Source: Arthrobacter sp. PAMC25564 (GTDB lineage Bacteria > Actinomycetota > Actinomycetes > Actinomycetales > Micrococcaceae). Taken from it: a DNA stretch of 64,000 bases. How positions within the stretch are numbered: the first letter of the stretch is position 1; each line of letters opens with the position of its first letter. Shown here in pieces: positions 21,442 through 29,587 of this stretch. Below the pieces are notes generated by a model. It searched no databases and was not told where the DNA came from. It saw nothing but the letters and a program-made list of their open reading frames with translations. The translations under genes and the position numbers were made by a program. The stretch lies in assembly GCF_004798705.1 (NCBI RefSeq), contig NZ_CP039290.1, positions 930,001 to 994,000 on the forward strand, given 5' to 3'.

Positions 21442-24400
21442 ATGACCCACATCTCCACGGAATCCGGCGTGAACACCGGCAGCGCCGCCGGCAACGAAGC
21501 CGCCCATGCCGCCGTCCCGGAAGGCTCGCCGGTCCTCGAAGCCGCTGCCCTGGCCGAGGAGACCGTCGCGCTGGTCCGCCACTGGCTCACCGAGGCGGCG
21601 AAGGTCCCGGTCGACGCCTCGGCCGAGCAGCTCGCCGGTGTCCTGAAAGACCCGAACGGCCTGGACTTCACGGTGGGATTCGTCGACGGCGTGGTCCGCC
21701 CTGAAGACCTGAACGTCGCCGCCCGCAACCTCGCCGCCCTCGCCCCGAAGGTCCCGGCCTTCCTGCCCTGGTACATGCGCAGCGCGGTCCGCCTCGGCGG
21801 AACCATGGCTCCGGTCCTGCCGCAGCTGGTCATCCCGGCCGCCCGCCGTGTGCTCCGCGAGATGGTCGGCCACCTGATTGTCGATGCCACCGACGCCAAG
21901 CTGGGCCCGGCCATCGCCAAGATCCGCAAGGACGGCATCAAGCTCAACGTCAACCTGCTCGGCGAGGCCGTCCTCGGCGAGCACGAGGCTTCCCGCCGGC
22001 TTGAGGGCACCCACACCCTGCTGTCCCGCCCGGACGTCGACTACGTTTCGATCAAGGTCTCCTCCACGGTGGCCCCGCACTCCGCCTGGGCCTTCGACGA
22101 GGCCGTCGGGCACGTCGTCGAGAAGCTGACCCCGCTCTTCACCCGCGCCGCATCTTTCGCCGGCGGCGGGAAAAAGGCCAAGTTCATCAACCTGGACATG
22201 GAGGAATACAAGGACCTGGACATGACCATCGCGGTCTTCACCAGGATCCTGGGCAAGCCCGAGTTCAAGAACCTCGAGGCCGGCATCGTGCTCCAGGCGT
22301 ACCTGCCGGACGCCCTCGCCGCCATGATCCGCCTGCAGGACTGGGCCGCCGCCCGCCGCGCCGACGGCGGCGCCGCGATCAAGGTCCGCGTGGTCAAGGG
22401 CGCCAACCTGCCGATGGAACAGGTCGAAGCCTCACTGCACGGCTGGCCCCTCGCCACCTGGAACACCAAACAGGATTCGGACACCAACTACAAGCGCGTC
22501 ATCAACTATGCGCTGCACCCGGAGCGGATCCACAACGTCCGGATCGGCGTCGCCGGCCACAACCTCTTCGACATCGCCTTCGCCTGGCTGCTGGCCAGGC
22601 AGCGCGGCGTGGACTCCGGCATCGAATTCGAGATGCTGCTCGGCATGGCCCAGGGCCAGGCCGAAGCGGTCAAGAAGGACGTCGGCTCGCTCCTGCTCTA
22701 CACCCCGGTGGTGCACCCGGCCGAGTTCGACGTCGCGATTGCCTACCTGATCCGCCGCCTCGAAGAAGGCGCCAGCCAGGACAACTTCATGTCCGCGGTG
22801 TTCGAACTTTCCGAGAACGAATCGCTGTTCGAACGCGAGAAGCAGCGTTTCTTGGCCTCCCTCGCCAAGCTCGACGACGAGGTCCCGCCGCCGAACCGCC
22901 GGCAGAACCGCGCCCTCCCGGCCGAGCCGATGCCGCACGACTCCTTCGGCAACACCCCGGACACCGATCCGTCGCTGCCCGCCAACCGCGACTGGGGCCG
23001 CGCCATCCTGGGCCGCGTGGCAACGTCCACCCTGGGCAACGCCGCCGTCCAGGCCGCCACGATCAACGACGAGGCGACCCTGGACGCGGTCATCGACACC
23101 GCCATCGAGAAGGGCAAAGCCTGGGGCGCCCTGTCCGGCGCCGAGCGCGCCGAAATCCTGCACCGCGCCGGCGACGTCCTCGAAGCCCGCCGCGCCGACC
23201 TCCTCGAGGTCATGGCCAGCGAGACCGGCAAAACGATCGACCAGGGCGACCCCGAGGTCAGCGAGGCCGTCGACTTCGCCCACTACTACGCCGAGTCGGC
23301 GCGCAAGCTGGAGAAGATCGACGGCGCCACCTTCGTCCCGGCCAGGCTCACCGTCGTGACGCCGCCCTGGAACTTCCCGGTCGCCATCCCGGCCGGCTCG
23401 ACCCTGGCCGCCCTGGCCGCCGGCTCCGCCGTCGTGATCAAGCCCGCCAAGCAGGCCCGGCGTAGCGGTGCGGTCATGATCGAAGCCCTCTGGGAAGCCG
23501 GCATCCCGCGCGATGTGCTCACCATGGTCCAGCTGGGCGAGCGTGAACTCGGCCGGCAGCTGGTCTCCCACCCCGCCGTGGACCGGGTCATCCTCACCGG
23601 CGGCTACGAGACCGCCGAATTGTTCCGTTCCTTCCGCCAGGACCTGCCGCTGCTGGCCGAGACCAGCGGCAAGAACGCGATCATCGTTACCCCCAGCGCG
23701 GACCTCGACCTCGCGGCCAAGGACGTGGCGTACTCCGCGTTCGGCCACGCCGGCCAGAAGTGCTCCGCCGCCTCCCTCGTCATCCTGGTCGGCTCCGTCG
23801 CCAAATCCAAGCGGTTCCACAACCAGTTGATCGACGCCGTCACCTCGCTGAAGGTCGGCTACCCGGAGGACCCGGCCAGCCAGATGGGCCCCATCATCGA
23901 GCCCGCCAACGGCAAGCTCCTCAACGCCCTCACCACCCTCGGCGAGGGCGAAAGCTGGGCCGTGGAGCCGCGGAAGCTGGACGCAACCGGCAGGCTTTGG
24001 AGCCCCGGCGTGCGCTCAGGTGTCCGGCGCGGATCCCACTTCCACCTCACCGAGTTCTTCGGCCCCGTCCTCGGCGTCATGACGGCCGAGACCCTCGAGG
24101 AAGCCATCGCGATCCAGAACCAGATCGACTACGGCCTCACCGCGGGCCTGCACTCGCTCAACTCGGACGAACTCGCACTCTGGCTGGACACCATCCAGGC
24201 CGGCAACCTCTACGTCAACCGCGGCATCACCGGCGCAATCGTCCAGCGCCAGCCCTTCGGCGGCTGGAAGAAATCCGCCGTCGGCGCCGGCACCAAGGCC
24301 GGCGGACCCAACTACCTCGCCGGGCTCGGCGACTGGGTCAGCAAGCCCAGCGCCGCCGCCGGTACCCCCGCCCACTCGGGAGTCCGCCGGCTCGAGGAAG

Positions 24401-24972
24401 CGGCCAAGGGCTTCCTGGCGGTCGACGAACTCGCGCCGCTGCAGCGGGCCCTGGCCTCTGACGCCCACGCCTGGGCCGATGAGTTCGGCACGGCCAGGGA
24501 CGTCTCCGGCCTGAGCGCAGAACGCAACATCTTCCGTTACCGTGCCCTGCCCGTCACCGTCCGCCTCGCGGAAGGCGGGCCGCTGGCCGGCCTGGTCCGG
24601 ACCGTCGCGGCCGGCGTCCTGGCAGGGTCCGCGCTGACGGTCTCTGCCGCCGTCGAACTGCCCGCCCGGCTCCGCGCCGTCCTGTCCGGGCTCGGCATCG
24701 CCGCCACGGTGGAGAACGACGCCGAGTGGCTGGCCTCGGCCGGGAAACTCGCCCAGGCCGGCAAGCTGTCCGGTAGCCGGATCCGGCTGATCGGCGGGGA
24801 CACCAAGGCACTGGCGGAGGCTACGGGAGGCCGCCCGGACCTGGCCATCTACGCCCACCCGGTCACCGAAGCCGGACGCGTCGAGCTGCTGCCGTTCCTG
24901 CACGAGCAGTCCATCAGCATCACGGCGCACCGCTTCGGCACGCCCAGCCACCTCTCGGACGCCCTGATCTAA
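21442..24972 (+). CDS. putA: Bifunctional proline dehydrogenase / L-glutamate-5-semialdehyde dehydrogenase
   Basis: A 1176-residue PutA that oxidises proline to glutamate in two steps. The FAD proline dehydrogenase barrel spans about residues 130-460 (DYVSIKVSS near 201, and RVVKGANLPMEQVEASLHGW then DSDTNYKRVINYAL near 350). The aldehyde dehydrogenase domain spans about 510-1000. It has the VTPPWNFPVAIP loop near 637, AETSGKNAIIV, the catalytic Cys in GHAGQKCSAASLV near 770, and QPFGGWKKSAVGAG. The remaining C-terminus resembles the ALDH-superfamily tail of longer PutAs. There is no N-terminal ribbon-helix-helix DNA-binding domain, so regulation must come from elsewhere, presumably the LysR protein. 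Confidence 0.96.
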   Translation: MTHISTESGVNTGSAAGNEAAHAAVPEGSPVLEAAALAEETVALVRHWLTEAAKVPVDASAEQLAGVLKDPNGLDFTVGFVDGVVRPEDLNVAARNLAALAPKVPAFLPWYMRSAVRLGGTMAPVLPQLVIPAARRVLREMVGHLIVDATDAKLGPAIAKIRKDGIKLNVNLLGEAVLGEHEASRRLEGTHTLLSRPDVDYVSIKVSSTVAPHSAWAFDEAVGHVVEKLTPLFTRAASFAGGGKKAKFINLDMEEYKDLDMTIAVFTRILGKPEFKNLEAGIVLQAYLPDALAAMIRLQDWAAARRADGGAAIKVRVVKGANLPMEQVEASLHGWPLATWNTKQDSDTNYKRVINYALHPERIHNVRIGVAGHNLFDIAFAWLLARQRGVDSGIEFEMLLGMAQGQAEAVKKDVGSLLLYTPVVHPAEFDVAIAYLIRRLEEGASQDNFMSAVFELSENESLFEREKQRFLASLAKLDDEVPPPNRRQNRALPAEPMPHDSFGNTPDTDPSLPANRDWGRAILGRVATSTLGNAAVQAATINDEATLDAVIDTAIEKGKAWGALSGAERAEILHRAGDVLEARRADLLEVMASETGKTIDQGDPEVSEAVDFAHYYAESARKLEKIDGATFVPARLTVVTPPWNFPVAIPAGSTLAALAAGSAVVIKPAKQARRSGAVMIEALWEAGIPRDVLTMVQLGERELGRQLVSHPAVDRVILTGGYETAELFRSFRQDLPLLAETSGKNAIIVTPSADLDLAAKDVAYSAFGHAGQKCSAASLVILVGSVAKSKRFHNQLIDAVTSLKVGYPEDPASQMGPIIEPANGKLLNALTTLGEGESWAVEPRKLDATGRLWSPGVRSGVRRGSHFHLTEFFGPVLGVMTAETLEEAIAIQNQIDYGLTAGLHSLNSDELALWLDTIQAGNLYVNRGITGAIVQRQPFGGWKKSAVGAGTKAGGPNYLAGLGDWVSKPSAAAGTPAHSGVRRLEEAAKGFLAVDELAPLQRALASDAHAWADEFGTARDVSGLSAERNIFRYRALPVTVRLAEGGPLAGLVRTVAAGVLAGSALTVSAAVELPARLRAVLSGLGIAATVENDAEWLASAGKLAQAGKLSGSRIRLIGGDTKALAEATGGRPDLAIYAHPVTEAGRVELLPFLHEQSISITAHRFGTPSHLSDALI

Positions 24973-24984
24973 GGACCGCCATTA

Positions 24985-25037
24985 AACGACATCGCCGCTT
25001 GCCCGCACCAAAAGTGCGGGCGAGCGGCGATGTCGTT
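24985..25037 (+). terminator. Long hairpin after putA
   Basis: A 24-bp stem with a single G-T pair: aacgacatcgccgct on the left pairs with agcggcgatgtcgtt on the right. The loop is 5 bases (caaaa), 12 bases after the putA stop and 24 bases beyond the 3' end of the convergent gene at 25062. There is little T-run. It could stop transcription from both sides, and its size and symmetry also suggest a dispersed palindromic repeat of a different family from the 63-bp elements. Confidence 0.75.
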
Positions 25038-25061
25038 AGGGGGCTTTAGCCGCGGGCTGTA

Positions 25062-25421
25062 TCAGCCGAAGTACCAGCCTGGCGGTACCCAGGAGGCGGG
25101 CACTGCGTGGGCGGAGAAGTCGTCGCAGCCTGAGCAGAAGTAGGTGACCTCGCCAAGCTTGCTGATCGAACCGTCCCGGCGGTGCGCGGCGGGGACAAAG
25201 GTCTCCAGATAGATGAATTCATCCGTGCCGCACCGCTCGCAGTACGGGCTGCCCACGTATTCGGATTCAACAAGGCTGTGGTGGTGCGCGTCCAGGCGCC
25301 CGCGGCTGGCATGCGGTGCGGCGGCGCCGTGTGCCGCGGCAGCTGTCAGGGTCCGCGCGGTTTTCAGCGCATTGGCTCCTGCGGATGCGGGAAGATGGGG
25401 ACGGTTTGTGACTGGCGTCAT
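25062..25421 (-). CDS. Small zinc-ribbon-like protein of unknown function
   Basis: A 119-residue protein with no family I can name. The first 45 residues are Ala/His-rich and probably disordered. The C-terminal half has two Cys pairs about 40 residues apart, CERCGTDEF and FCSGCDDF, spaced like a zinc ribbon. It ends in an aromatic stretch, WVPPGWYFG. There is no signal peptide. It is convergent with putA and monocistronic. The ribosome site before the ATG is weak, so the true start could be internal. Confidence 0.68.
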   Translation of the reverse strand: MTPVTNRPHLPASAGANALKTARTLTAAAAHGAAAPHASRGRLDAHHHSLVESEYVGSPYCERCGTDEFIYLETFVPAAHRRDGSISKLGEVTYFCSGCDDFSAHAVPASWVPPGWYFG

Positions 25422-25718
25422 TGTCGGCCTATCCCGAACGCCTCCAGTGCAGTCGCCTCAGGGCATCAGCAAAGGACATCGTTCGTTTTTCGAATCGTCG
25501 TCAGGGGCCTCTGCTTGACCTTAGACCTTCAGGATAAAGCAAGTACCGGCCGTGTTCAATGGCCGAGTAGGGTCCAATTCGCGTAAGTACAGCAAGCACT
25601 CCGAGTAGGTATGCGCCTCGGGCACCGGGAATGACACGTAGGCCGCCGTCGTGGCCCGGCGGGGCAGGGCAGGACCCCGGGCGGGCGAGCAACGGCCGCC
25701 CGGGGTCCCGGATGCGGA
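25422..25718. other. Intergenic region without a recognisable gene
   Basis: About 297 bases between the zinc-ribbon gene start and the 3' end of the carboxyethylornithine synthase gene. It should contain the promoter of the former and the terminator of the latter. A 63-codon open frame at 25501-25692 has no ribosome site and is not credited. Confidence 0.6.
25672..25708 (-). terminator. Hairpin terminator candidate for the ceo-like gene
   Basis: Perfect 13-bp stem (ggaccccgggcgg with ccgcccggggtcc) around an 11-base loop, 10 bases past the stop codon of the minus-strand gene at 25719. No T-run is seen. Confidence 0.6.
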
Positions 25719-26879
25719 CTAAACCTCCAGCGGGAAGTGGGGGTGCTCGGACTCGCGCTGCTGGAACTGCAGCACGTCCAGGTTGAGGATCACTCCGTCG
25801 CGGATTTCGATCGCCCGGCGGATGGTCTCATTCTTCGCCCAGGCCTCGGGGCCGGAGATCGCGGTCTCCAGGAACGGCAGCAGCGCCTCGCTGATCTCCC
25901 AGCTGGAGGAATTCCAGAGGTAGGAGGGGCTGTGGTCCACCGCGTAGTAGTCGATGTGGTCGCCGACCTTGAACATCGGCTCGGCGAAGGTGGTGTTCCT
26001 CGCCCAGCTGAAGCCCATGCCCTCGTCGCAGGAAACATCCACGATCAGGCTGCCGGGCCGGAAGGCGTCCAGGTCTTCGGCGCGCAGATAGGTCAGGGGG
26101 GCGTTGGGATCCTGCAGCGTGCAGTTGACCACAATGTCGCTCGCGGCGAGGAACGGTGCCAGCGGCACCCGGCCGCGCTCGGTGATGACCTCGCTGAGGA
26201 ACGGCGCCTTGTCATCGTGGTCGAACTGTGCGATCCGTACCGAGTGGATGGGCGACCCCACGGCCGCAACGCCGCGGCTGGTCAGGACCTGGACATCATG
26301 GATGCCGTGGGCATTGAGGGCCGTGACGGCGCCGCGGGCTGTGGCCCCGAAACCGATCACGACGGCGCTCAGCCTCCGGCCGTAGTCTCCGGTCGAGCCG
26401 GTGAGGGCCAACGAATGCAGCACGGAACAGTAACCGGCCAGTTCGTTGTTCTTGTGGAACACGTGCAGGCCGAAGCCGCCGTCGCTGGCCCAGTGGTTCA
26501 TCGCCTCGAAGGCGATCAGCGTGAGCTTCTTGTCGATCGCCAGCTGGGTGATGGCCCGGTCCTGGACGCAGTGCGGCCAGCCCCAGAGGACCTGCCCGTC
26601 GCGGAGTTCGGCAAGGTCTTCCGGTTGCGGCTTGGGCAGGAGGACGACATCGGCCTCCGCCAGCAGTTGCGTGCGTGTGGCCATGCGCCCCACGAGCGGC
26701 TCCAGGTGCGCGTCCGAAACGCCGAACCGCTCGCCGTAGCCCTTTTCCAGGATCAGCTGCTGCCGGAGCTCCGGGGCGATGCGTTCCAGGTGCAGGGGGT
26801 GGATGGGGAGGCGCCGCTCGTCGGGCTTGCGTGAGCTGGCGAGGACCCCGATGGTGAGGTGGTTCAAGGCGCCGGTCAC
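25719..26879 (-). CDS. ceo: N5-(carboxyethyl)ornithine synthase-like enzyme
   Basis: A 386-residue enzyme of the alanine dehydrogenase / pyridine nucleotide transhydrogenase family. The N-terminal domain starts IGVLASSRKPDERRLPIHP, and the NAD(P)-binding Rossmann domain carries VVIGFGATARGAVTALNAHG at about residue 190. Overall composition fits the N5-(carboxyethyl)ornithine synthase group, which condenses ornithine (or lysine) with pyruvate reductively. Other substrates cannot be excluded. The GTG start overlaps the stop of the small Lys-rich gene by four bases, so translation is probably coupled. Confidence 0.8.
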   Translation of the reverse strand: MTGALNHLTIGVLASSRKPDERRLPIHPLHLERIAPELRQQLILEKGYGERFGVSDAHLEPLVGRMATRTQLLAEADVVLLPKPQPEDLAELRDGQVLWGWPHCVQDRAITQLAIDKKLTLIAFEAMNHWASDGGFGLHVFHKNNELAGYCSVLHSLALTGSTGDYGRRLSAVVIGFGATARGAVTALNAHGIHDVQVLTSRGVAAVGSPIHSVRIAQFDHDDKAPFLSEVITERGRVPLAPFLAASDIVVNCTLQDPNAPLTYLRAEDLDAFRPGSLIVDVSCDEGMGFSWARNTTFAEPMFKVGDHIDYYAVDHSPSYLWNSSSWEISEALLPFLETAISGPEAWAKNETIRRAIEIRDGVILNLDVLQFQQRESEHPHFPLEV

Positions 26880-27025
26880 TTCTTTTTGGGACTCGCCGGC
26901 TTGGCGGCCGTGGCCTTGTCCATGGAGCTGGGCGGTGCTGAAGCAGTTCTTTTGTCGGCGCGTTTTTCCTTGATGGATTTGCCGGATTTTTTGGATGCTG
27001 CTTGACGGGGGGATTTGTCAGCCAT
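26876..27025 (-). CDS. Small Lys-rich basic protein (49 aa)
   Basis: A 49-residue frame. It starts MADKSPRQAASKKSGKSIKE and ends in KPASPKKK, with about one quarter Lys and no hydrophobic core, so it is probably disordered. The start has a very good ribosome site (aggag, 6 bases before ATG). Its TGA overlaps the GTG of the ceo-like gene in the arrangement GTGA. Similar short proteins beginning MADKSPR with a KKSGKS segment are common and uncharacterised in actinobacteria, as far as I recall. Nucleic-acid binding is possible but unproven. Confidence 0.8.
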   Translation of the reverse strand: MADKSPRQAASKKSGKSIKEKRADKRTASAPPSSMDKATAAKPASPKKK

Positions 27026-27123
27026 GATCGCTCCTGTAGCGGAACCGTAGCGGTTCCTGACTTCGAACGATACAGGTAGCGACCTAACGGCGGTCAGCGG
27101 CAGGGAGGGGGTTATGCACGAAT

Positions 27124-27197
27124 TGGAGCGGCTGACGGGAATCGAACCCGCGTATCAAGCTTGGGAAGCTAGCGCTCTACCATTGAGCTACAGCCGC
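27124..27197 (-). tRNA. tRNA-Gly (anticodon CCC)
   Basis: The minus strand folds as a cloverleaf. The acceptor is gcggctg/cagccgc, the D-arm gctc-aatggta-gagc, the anticodon arm ctagc-ttcccaa-gcttg with anticodon CCC, and the T-arm gcggg-ttcgaat-cccgt. The discriminator is T and CCA is encoded in the DNA. The anticodon stem has one T-T mismatch. It reads GGG codons. Confidence 0.93.
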
Positions 27198-27317
27198 GTT
27201 GCCGCGATTTTCAGCACTGCGGAAACCAGCTTACAACAGCCGGAGGACTTTGCCGGACGCGGTACAGCGGGGCCACACGCAACGGCAGGGTCCCATAACG
27301 CTTCGGATAAGTCTTCG

Positions 27318-27355
27318 GCAATGCCCGCCGCGCGACCGCGCATGGCGGGCATTGC
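27318..27355. terminator. Symmetric hairpin upstream of the SRPBCC gene
   Basis: Perfect 12-bp stem gcaatgcccgcc/ggcgggcattgc with a 14-base GC-rich loop, about 80 bases ahead of the gene at 27437. The role is unclear: it could insulate the SRPBCC-dcd unit from other transcription, or it could be a leader structure. Confidence 0.4.
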
Positions 27356-27436
27356 TGTCTATTCTGAAGAAGCTAGCTGCAGTCTCTGGGGGAAGCGGGC
27401 TACGCCCATCAGTCATCCCCAGAGCAAGGATTTTCC

Positions 27437-27883
27437 GTGGCATTCGCAGAGTACGACGTCGTCATCGAGCGCGATGCCATGAGTGTGTACACCTTCCTGC
27501 TGGGCGCCCACAATCTCCCGAGCTGGCGTGAGGGCATCAGGAGCATCGAGTTGGAATCCGGCGCCGAAGGTGCCAAGGGCGCCGTCTACCGGCAGACCCT
27601 TACCGGGCCAGGCGGACGCCCCGTTGCCGCGGATTTTGAAATCACCGAGGCACGGCCGGGCGCGGAGATCCAGTACCAGGTCATCGTCGGCCCCGAACGG
27701 CCGCACGGAGGCTACTACCTGAGCACTGAAGGCCGGAACACCCGGGTCCGCTTCGCCCTGCAATACGAGCCGAAGGGGCTGCTGGACCGGCTGACCAACG
27801 TATTCAGCCGACGGATGAAGGCCGAAGTCTGCCAGCTTGAACGGCTCAAGGCCGTGTTGGAAAATATGCCTGAGGAAGAATAA
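27437..27883 (+). CDS. SRPBCC family protein
   Basis: A 148-residue protein with the START/Bet v1-like (SRPBCC) pattern: an early strand-helix (YDVVIERDAMSVYTFLLGAH), NLPSWREGIRSIELE, a central antiparallel sheet, and a long C-terminal helix (SRRMKAEVCQLERLKAVLEN). The family binds hydrophobic ligands or acts in polyketide-type chemistry, and nothing here fixes a ligand. It has a GTG start with aagga upstream. dcd follows after 27 bases, so they may share a transcript. Confidence 0.8.
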   Translation: MAFAEYDVVIERDAMSVYTFLLGAHNLPSWREGIRSIELESGAEGAKGAVYRQTLTGPGGRPVAADFEITEARPGAEIQYQVIVGPERPHGGYYLSTEGRNTRVRFALQYEPKGLLDRLTNVFSRRMKAEVCQLERLKAVLENMPEEE

Positions 27884-27910
27884 GCGGACGGGTACGGTAT
27901 TTTTGATCGT

Positions 27911-28486
27911 GTGCTGATCTCTGACCGCGACATTCGTGCCGAAATTGATTCCCAACGGATTGTGCTGGAGCCGTTCGACCCTGGCATGGTCCAGCCGTCG
28001 TCGGTGGACGTGCGGATTGACAGGTTCTTCCGGCTCTTCGACAACCACAAGTACGCGCACATCGACCCCGCGGAGGAACAGCCCGAGCTGACCCGCCTCG
28101 TCGAGGTCGACGCCGGTGAGCCGTTCATCCTGCACCCGGGGGAGTTCGTCCTGGGTTCCACCTACGAGACCGTCACACTGCCGGATGACATCGCCGCACG
28201 GCTCGAGGGCAAGTCCTCGCTGGGCCGGCTGGGCCTGCTGACCCACTCGACGGCGGGCTTTATCGACCCCGGGTTCTCAGGACACGTCACCCTGGAACTT
28301 TCCAACATGGCCACGCTGCCGATCAAGCTGTGGCCGGGCATGAAGATCGGCCAGTTGTGCTTCTTCCGGCTCAGCTCGGCGGCCGAGCACCCCTACGGCT
28401 CCGGTGAGTACGGCAACCGTTACCAGGGCCAGCGTGGCCCGACGGCAAGCCGCAGCCACCTGAACTTCCACCGTACGGAACTTTAG
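27911..28486 (+). CDS. dcd: dCTP deaminase (probably dUMP-forming)
   Basis: A 191-residue trimeric nucleotide enzyme of the dUTPase superfamily, with a GTG start. It converts dCTP to dUTP, and the actinobacterial type goes on to dUMP and PPi, supplying dTMP synthesis. The active-site block [20 protein letters not shown] (about residues 97-116) followed by [15 protein letters not shown] is highly conserved. The C-terminal [15 protein letters not shown] covers the nucleotide. Length is normal. It is the last gene before the accessory-looking region. Confidence 0.96.
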   Translation: MLISDRDIRAEIDSQRIVLEPFDPGMVQPSSVDVRIDRFFRLFDNHKYAHIDPAEEQPELTRLVEVDAGEPFILHPGEFVLGSTYETVTLPDDIAARLEGKSSLGRLGLLTHSTAGFIDPGFSGHVTLELSNMATLPIKLWPGMKIGQLCFFRLSSAAEHPYGSGEYGNRYQGQRGPTASRSHLNFHRTEL

Positions 28487-28563
28487 GACCACCAGGCCGG
28501 GGCCACGGGCCGGATCGACGGGACTTGGTTGCGTTTGGCCGGCGGCGCCCAGAATTTCGATAC

Positions 28564-28776
28564 TTAGAGATTCCTGAGATCGGGCCTGCCGAGCAGTTCG
28601 ATCCGAACGCTGTCGGGGTCAGCGAGGTAGGCATTCCGGCCAAGGCTGGACTTGGAAGGCGCAGAAGCGGTGGTGCTGTCCAACCGCGTCTGCCCTGGCG
28701 TCCCTGAGGGATCCTGGCCGGACGAGAAGCGCAGGAAGGGCCTGACGGCCCTGGCCCGAAGCTCGCCGGCCGGCCG
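28564..28776 (-). pseudogene. Decayed C-terminal fragment of a VOC (glyoxalase-like) protein
   Basis: The minus strand reads FLRFSSGQDPS, then a stretch ending SSLGRNAYLADPDSVRIELL and a TAA stop. The AYLxDPDxxRIELLG ending is the usual last strand of VOC-family metal-binding domains. The frame is closed upstream by TGA at 28777 and has no start, so only a remnant survives. The region from 28487 to 29037 has no intact gene. The homologous intact VOC gene at 29038 lies close by, but the two C-termini differ clearly, so this is not a recent duplicate. Confidence 0.5.
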
Positions 28777-28920
28777 TCAAGCTTCCCGTAGGAGTCGTGT
28801 GGCGGGAATCCACGTCTGTCCCTGCTTCGCGGAAGGCCACACGGAATTCGACAGCAGTGGAGCACGTCGCGTAGCTCCCACCCGGATGCGGACAGGGCTG
28901 GCCTGCGAAGAGTTGCCACG

Positions 28921-28992
28921 GAACAGATGCCCTCCGCCTGGTCCTGGGGTTGTTGGCAAACCTCATGATTCCAAGGCAAAGGGCATCTGTTC
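28921..28992. repeat. Inverted repeat in the gene-poor region
   Basis: gaacagatgccct (28921-28933) is perfectly inverted at 28980-28992. Weaker pairing inward extends it to about 20 bp, with roughly 30 bases between. It could be the footprint of a small mobile element or a structured RNA. No transposase is nearby. Confidence 0.55.
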
Positions 28993-29037
28993 GTCCGGGT
29001 CACCGGGTACTGCTCGCGGAACTGGGTCAGACGACGG

Positions 29038-29574
29038 TCATAGTTCCTGCTGAGAGTGATCTGCCGCCGCGCGGGGACGCCACCGACGAAGCTGCGTACC
29101 GGCCTCGTAGGCCTGCGTCGATGGGTAGGTGACGAGCTCGATCGTGCTGCCCCACGGAGTTCGGGCGTAGAGGTAACGGTTGCCGGCTCCGGCGTCCCCT
29201 CCCGGTAGGTCGTTCGGCTGGCTCAGCAGCGTTCCGCCGGCCTCCTCAAGTTGGCTGGCGGCCTTGTCGATGTCGTCGACGTAGATGCAGAAGTGTTGAA
29301 GGCCGTAGTCGCTGGGGACCACGGGGTCACGCTGCGTTGTCCCGGAGTACACGAAGAGTTCGAGGTTCGGCCCTTCACCAAGACGCATCATCCGGATCGA
29401 TTCGATAGTTGCCCCCGGTGGTATGCCCAGTCCCGACTCGACCGCAGGTCCGGCCAATGGCTCGTCGAGCATGTCGTAGAGAGTCTCGGCACCAAAGGCT
29501 TTGGTGAAGAACGTGGTGGCCTGCTCGAGGTCGGGCACGGTGATGCCGACGTGTTCAATTGCGCGGATTGTCAT
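29038..29574 (-). CDS. VOC family (glyoxalase/dioxygenase-like) protein
   Basis: A 178-residue vicinal-oxygen-chelate protein with two beta-alpha-beta modules. The first begins IRAIEHVGITVPDLEQATTF (metal ligand His10 in EHVGI). The second carries LQHFCIYVDDIDKA (His), and the closing strand is TPWGSTIELVTYP (Glu). All three likely metal ligands are present. The ATG at 29574 lies 13 bases after the stop of the flavoenzyme gene, so the two are an operon. It probably acts on a product or co-substrate of that enzyme, but the substrate is unknown. A longer upstream frame antisense to nothing conserved is rejected. Confidence 0.85.
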   Translation of the reverse strand: MTIRAIEHVGITVPDLEQATTFFTKAFGAETLYDMLDEPLAGPAVESGLGIPPGATIESIRMMRLGEGPNLELFVYSGTTQRDPVVPSDYGLQHFCIYVDDIDKAASQLEEAGGTLLSQPNDLPGGDAGAGNRYLYARTPWGSTIELVTYPSTQAYEAGTQLRRWRPRAAADHSQQEL

Positions 29575-29587
29575 TGATTTTCTTCCC

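Noticed and set aside
25501-25692. A 63-codon minus-strand open frame between the zinc-ribbon and ceo-like genes
   Set aside because: No ribosome site, and it overlaps the likely terminator hairpin at 25672-25708.
28921-28992. Inverted repeat as the ends of an intact insertion sequence
   Set aside because: Only about 46 bases lie between the repeats and there is no transposase; at most it is a remnant.
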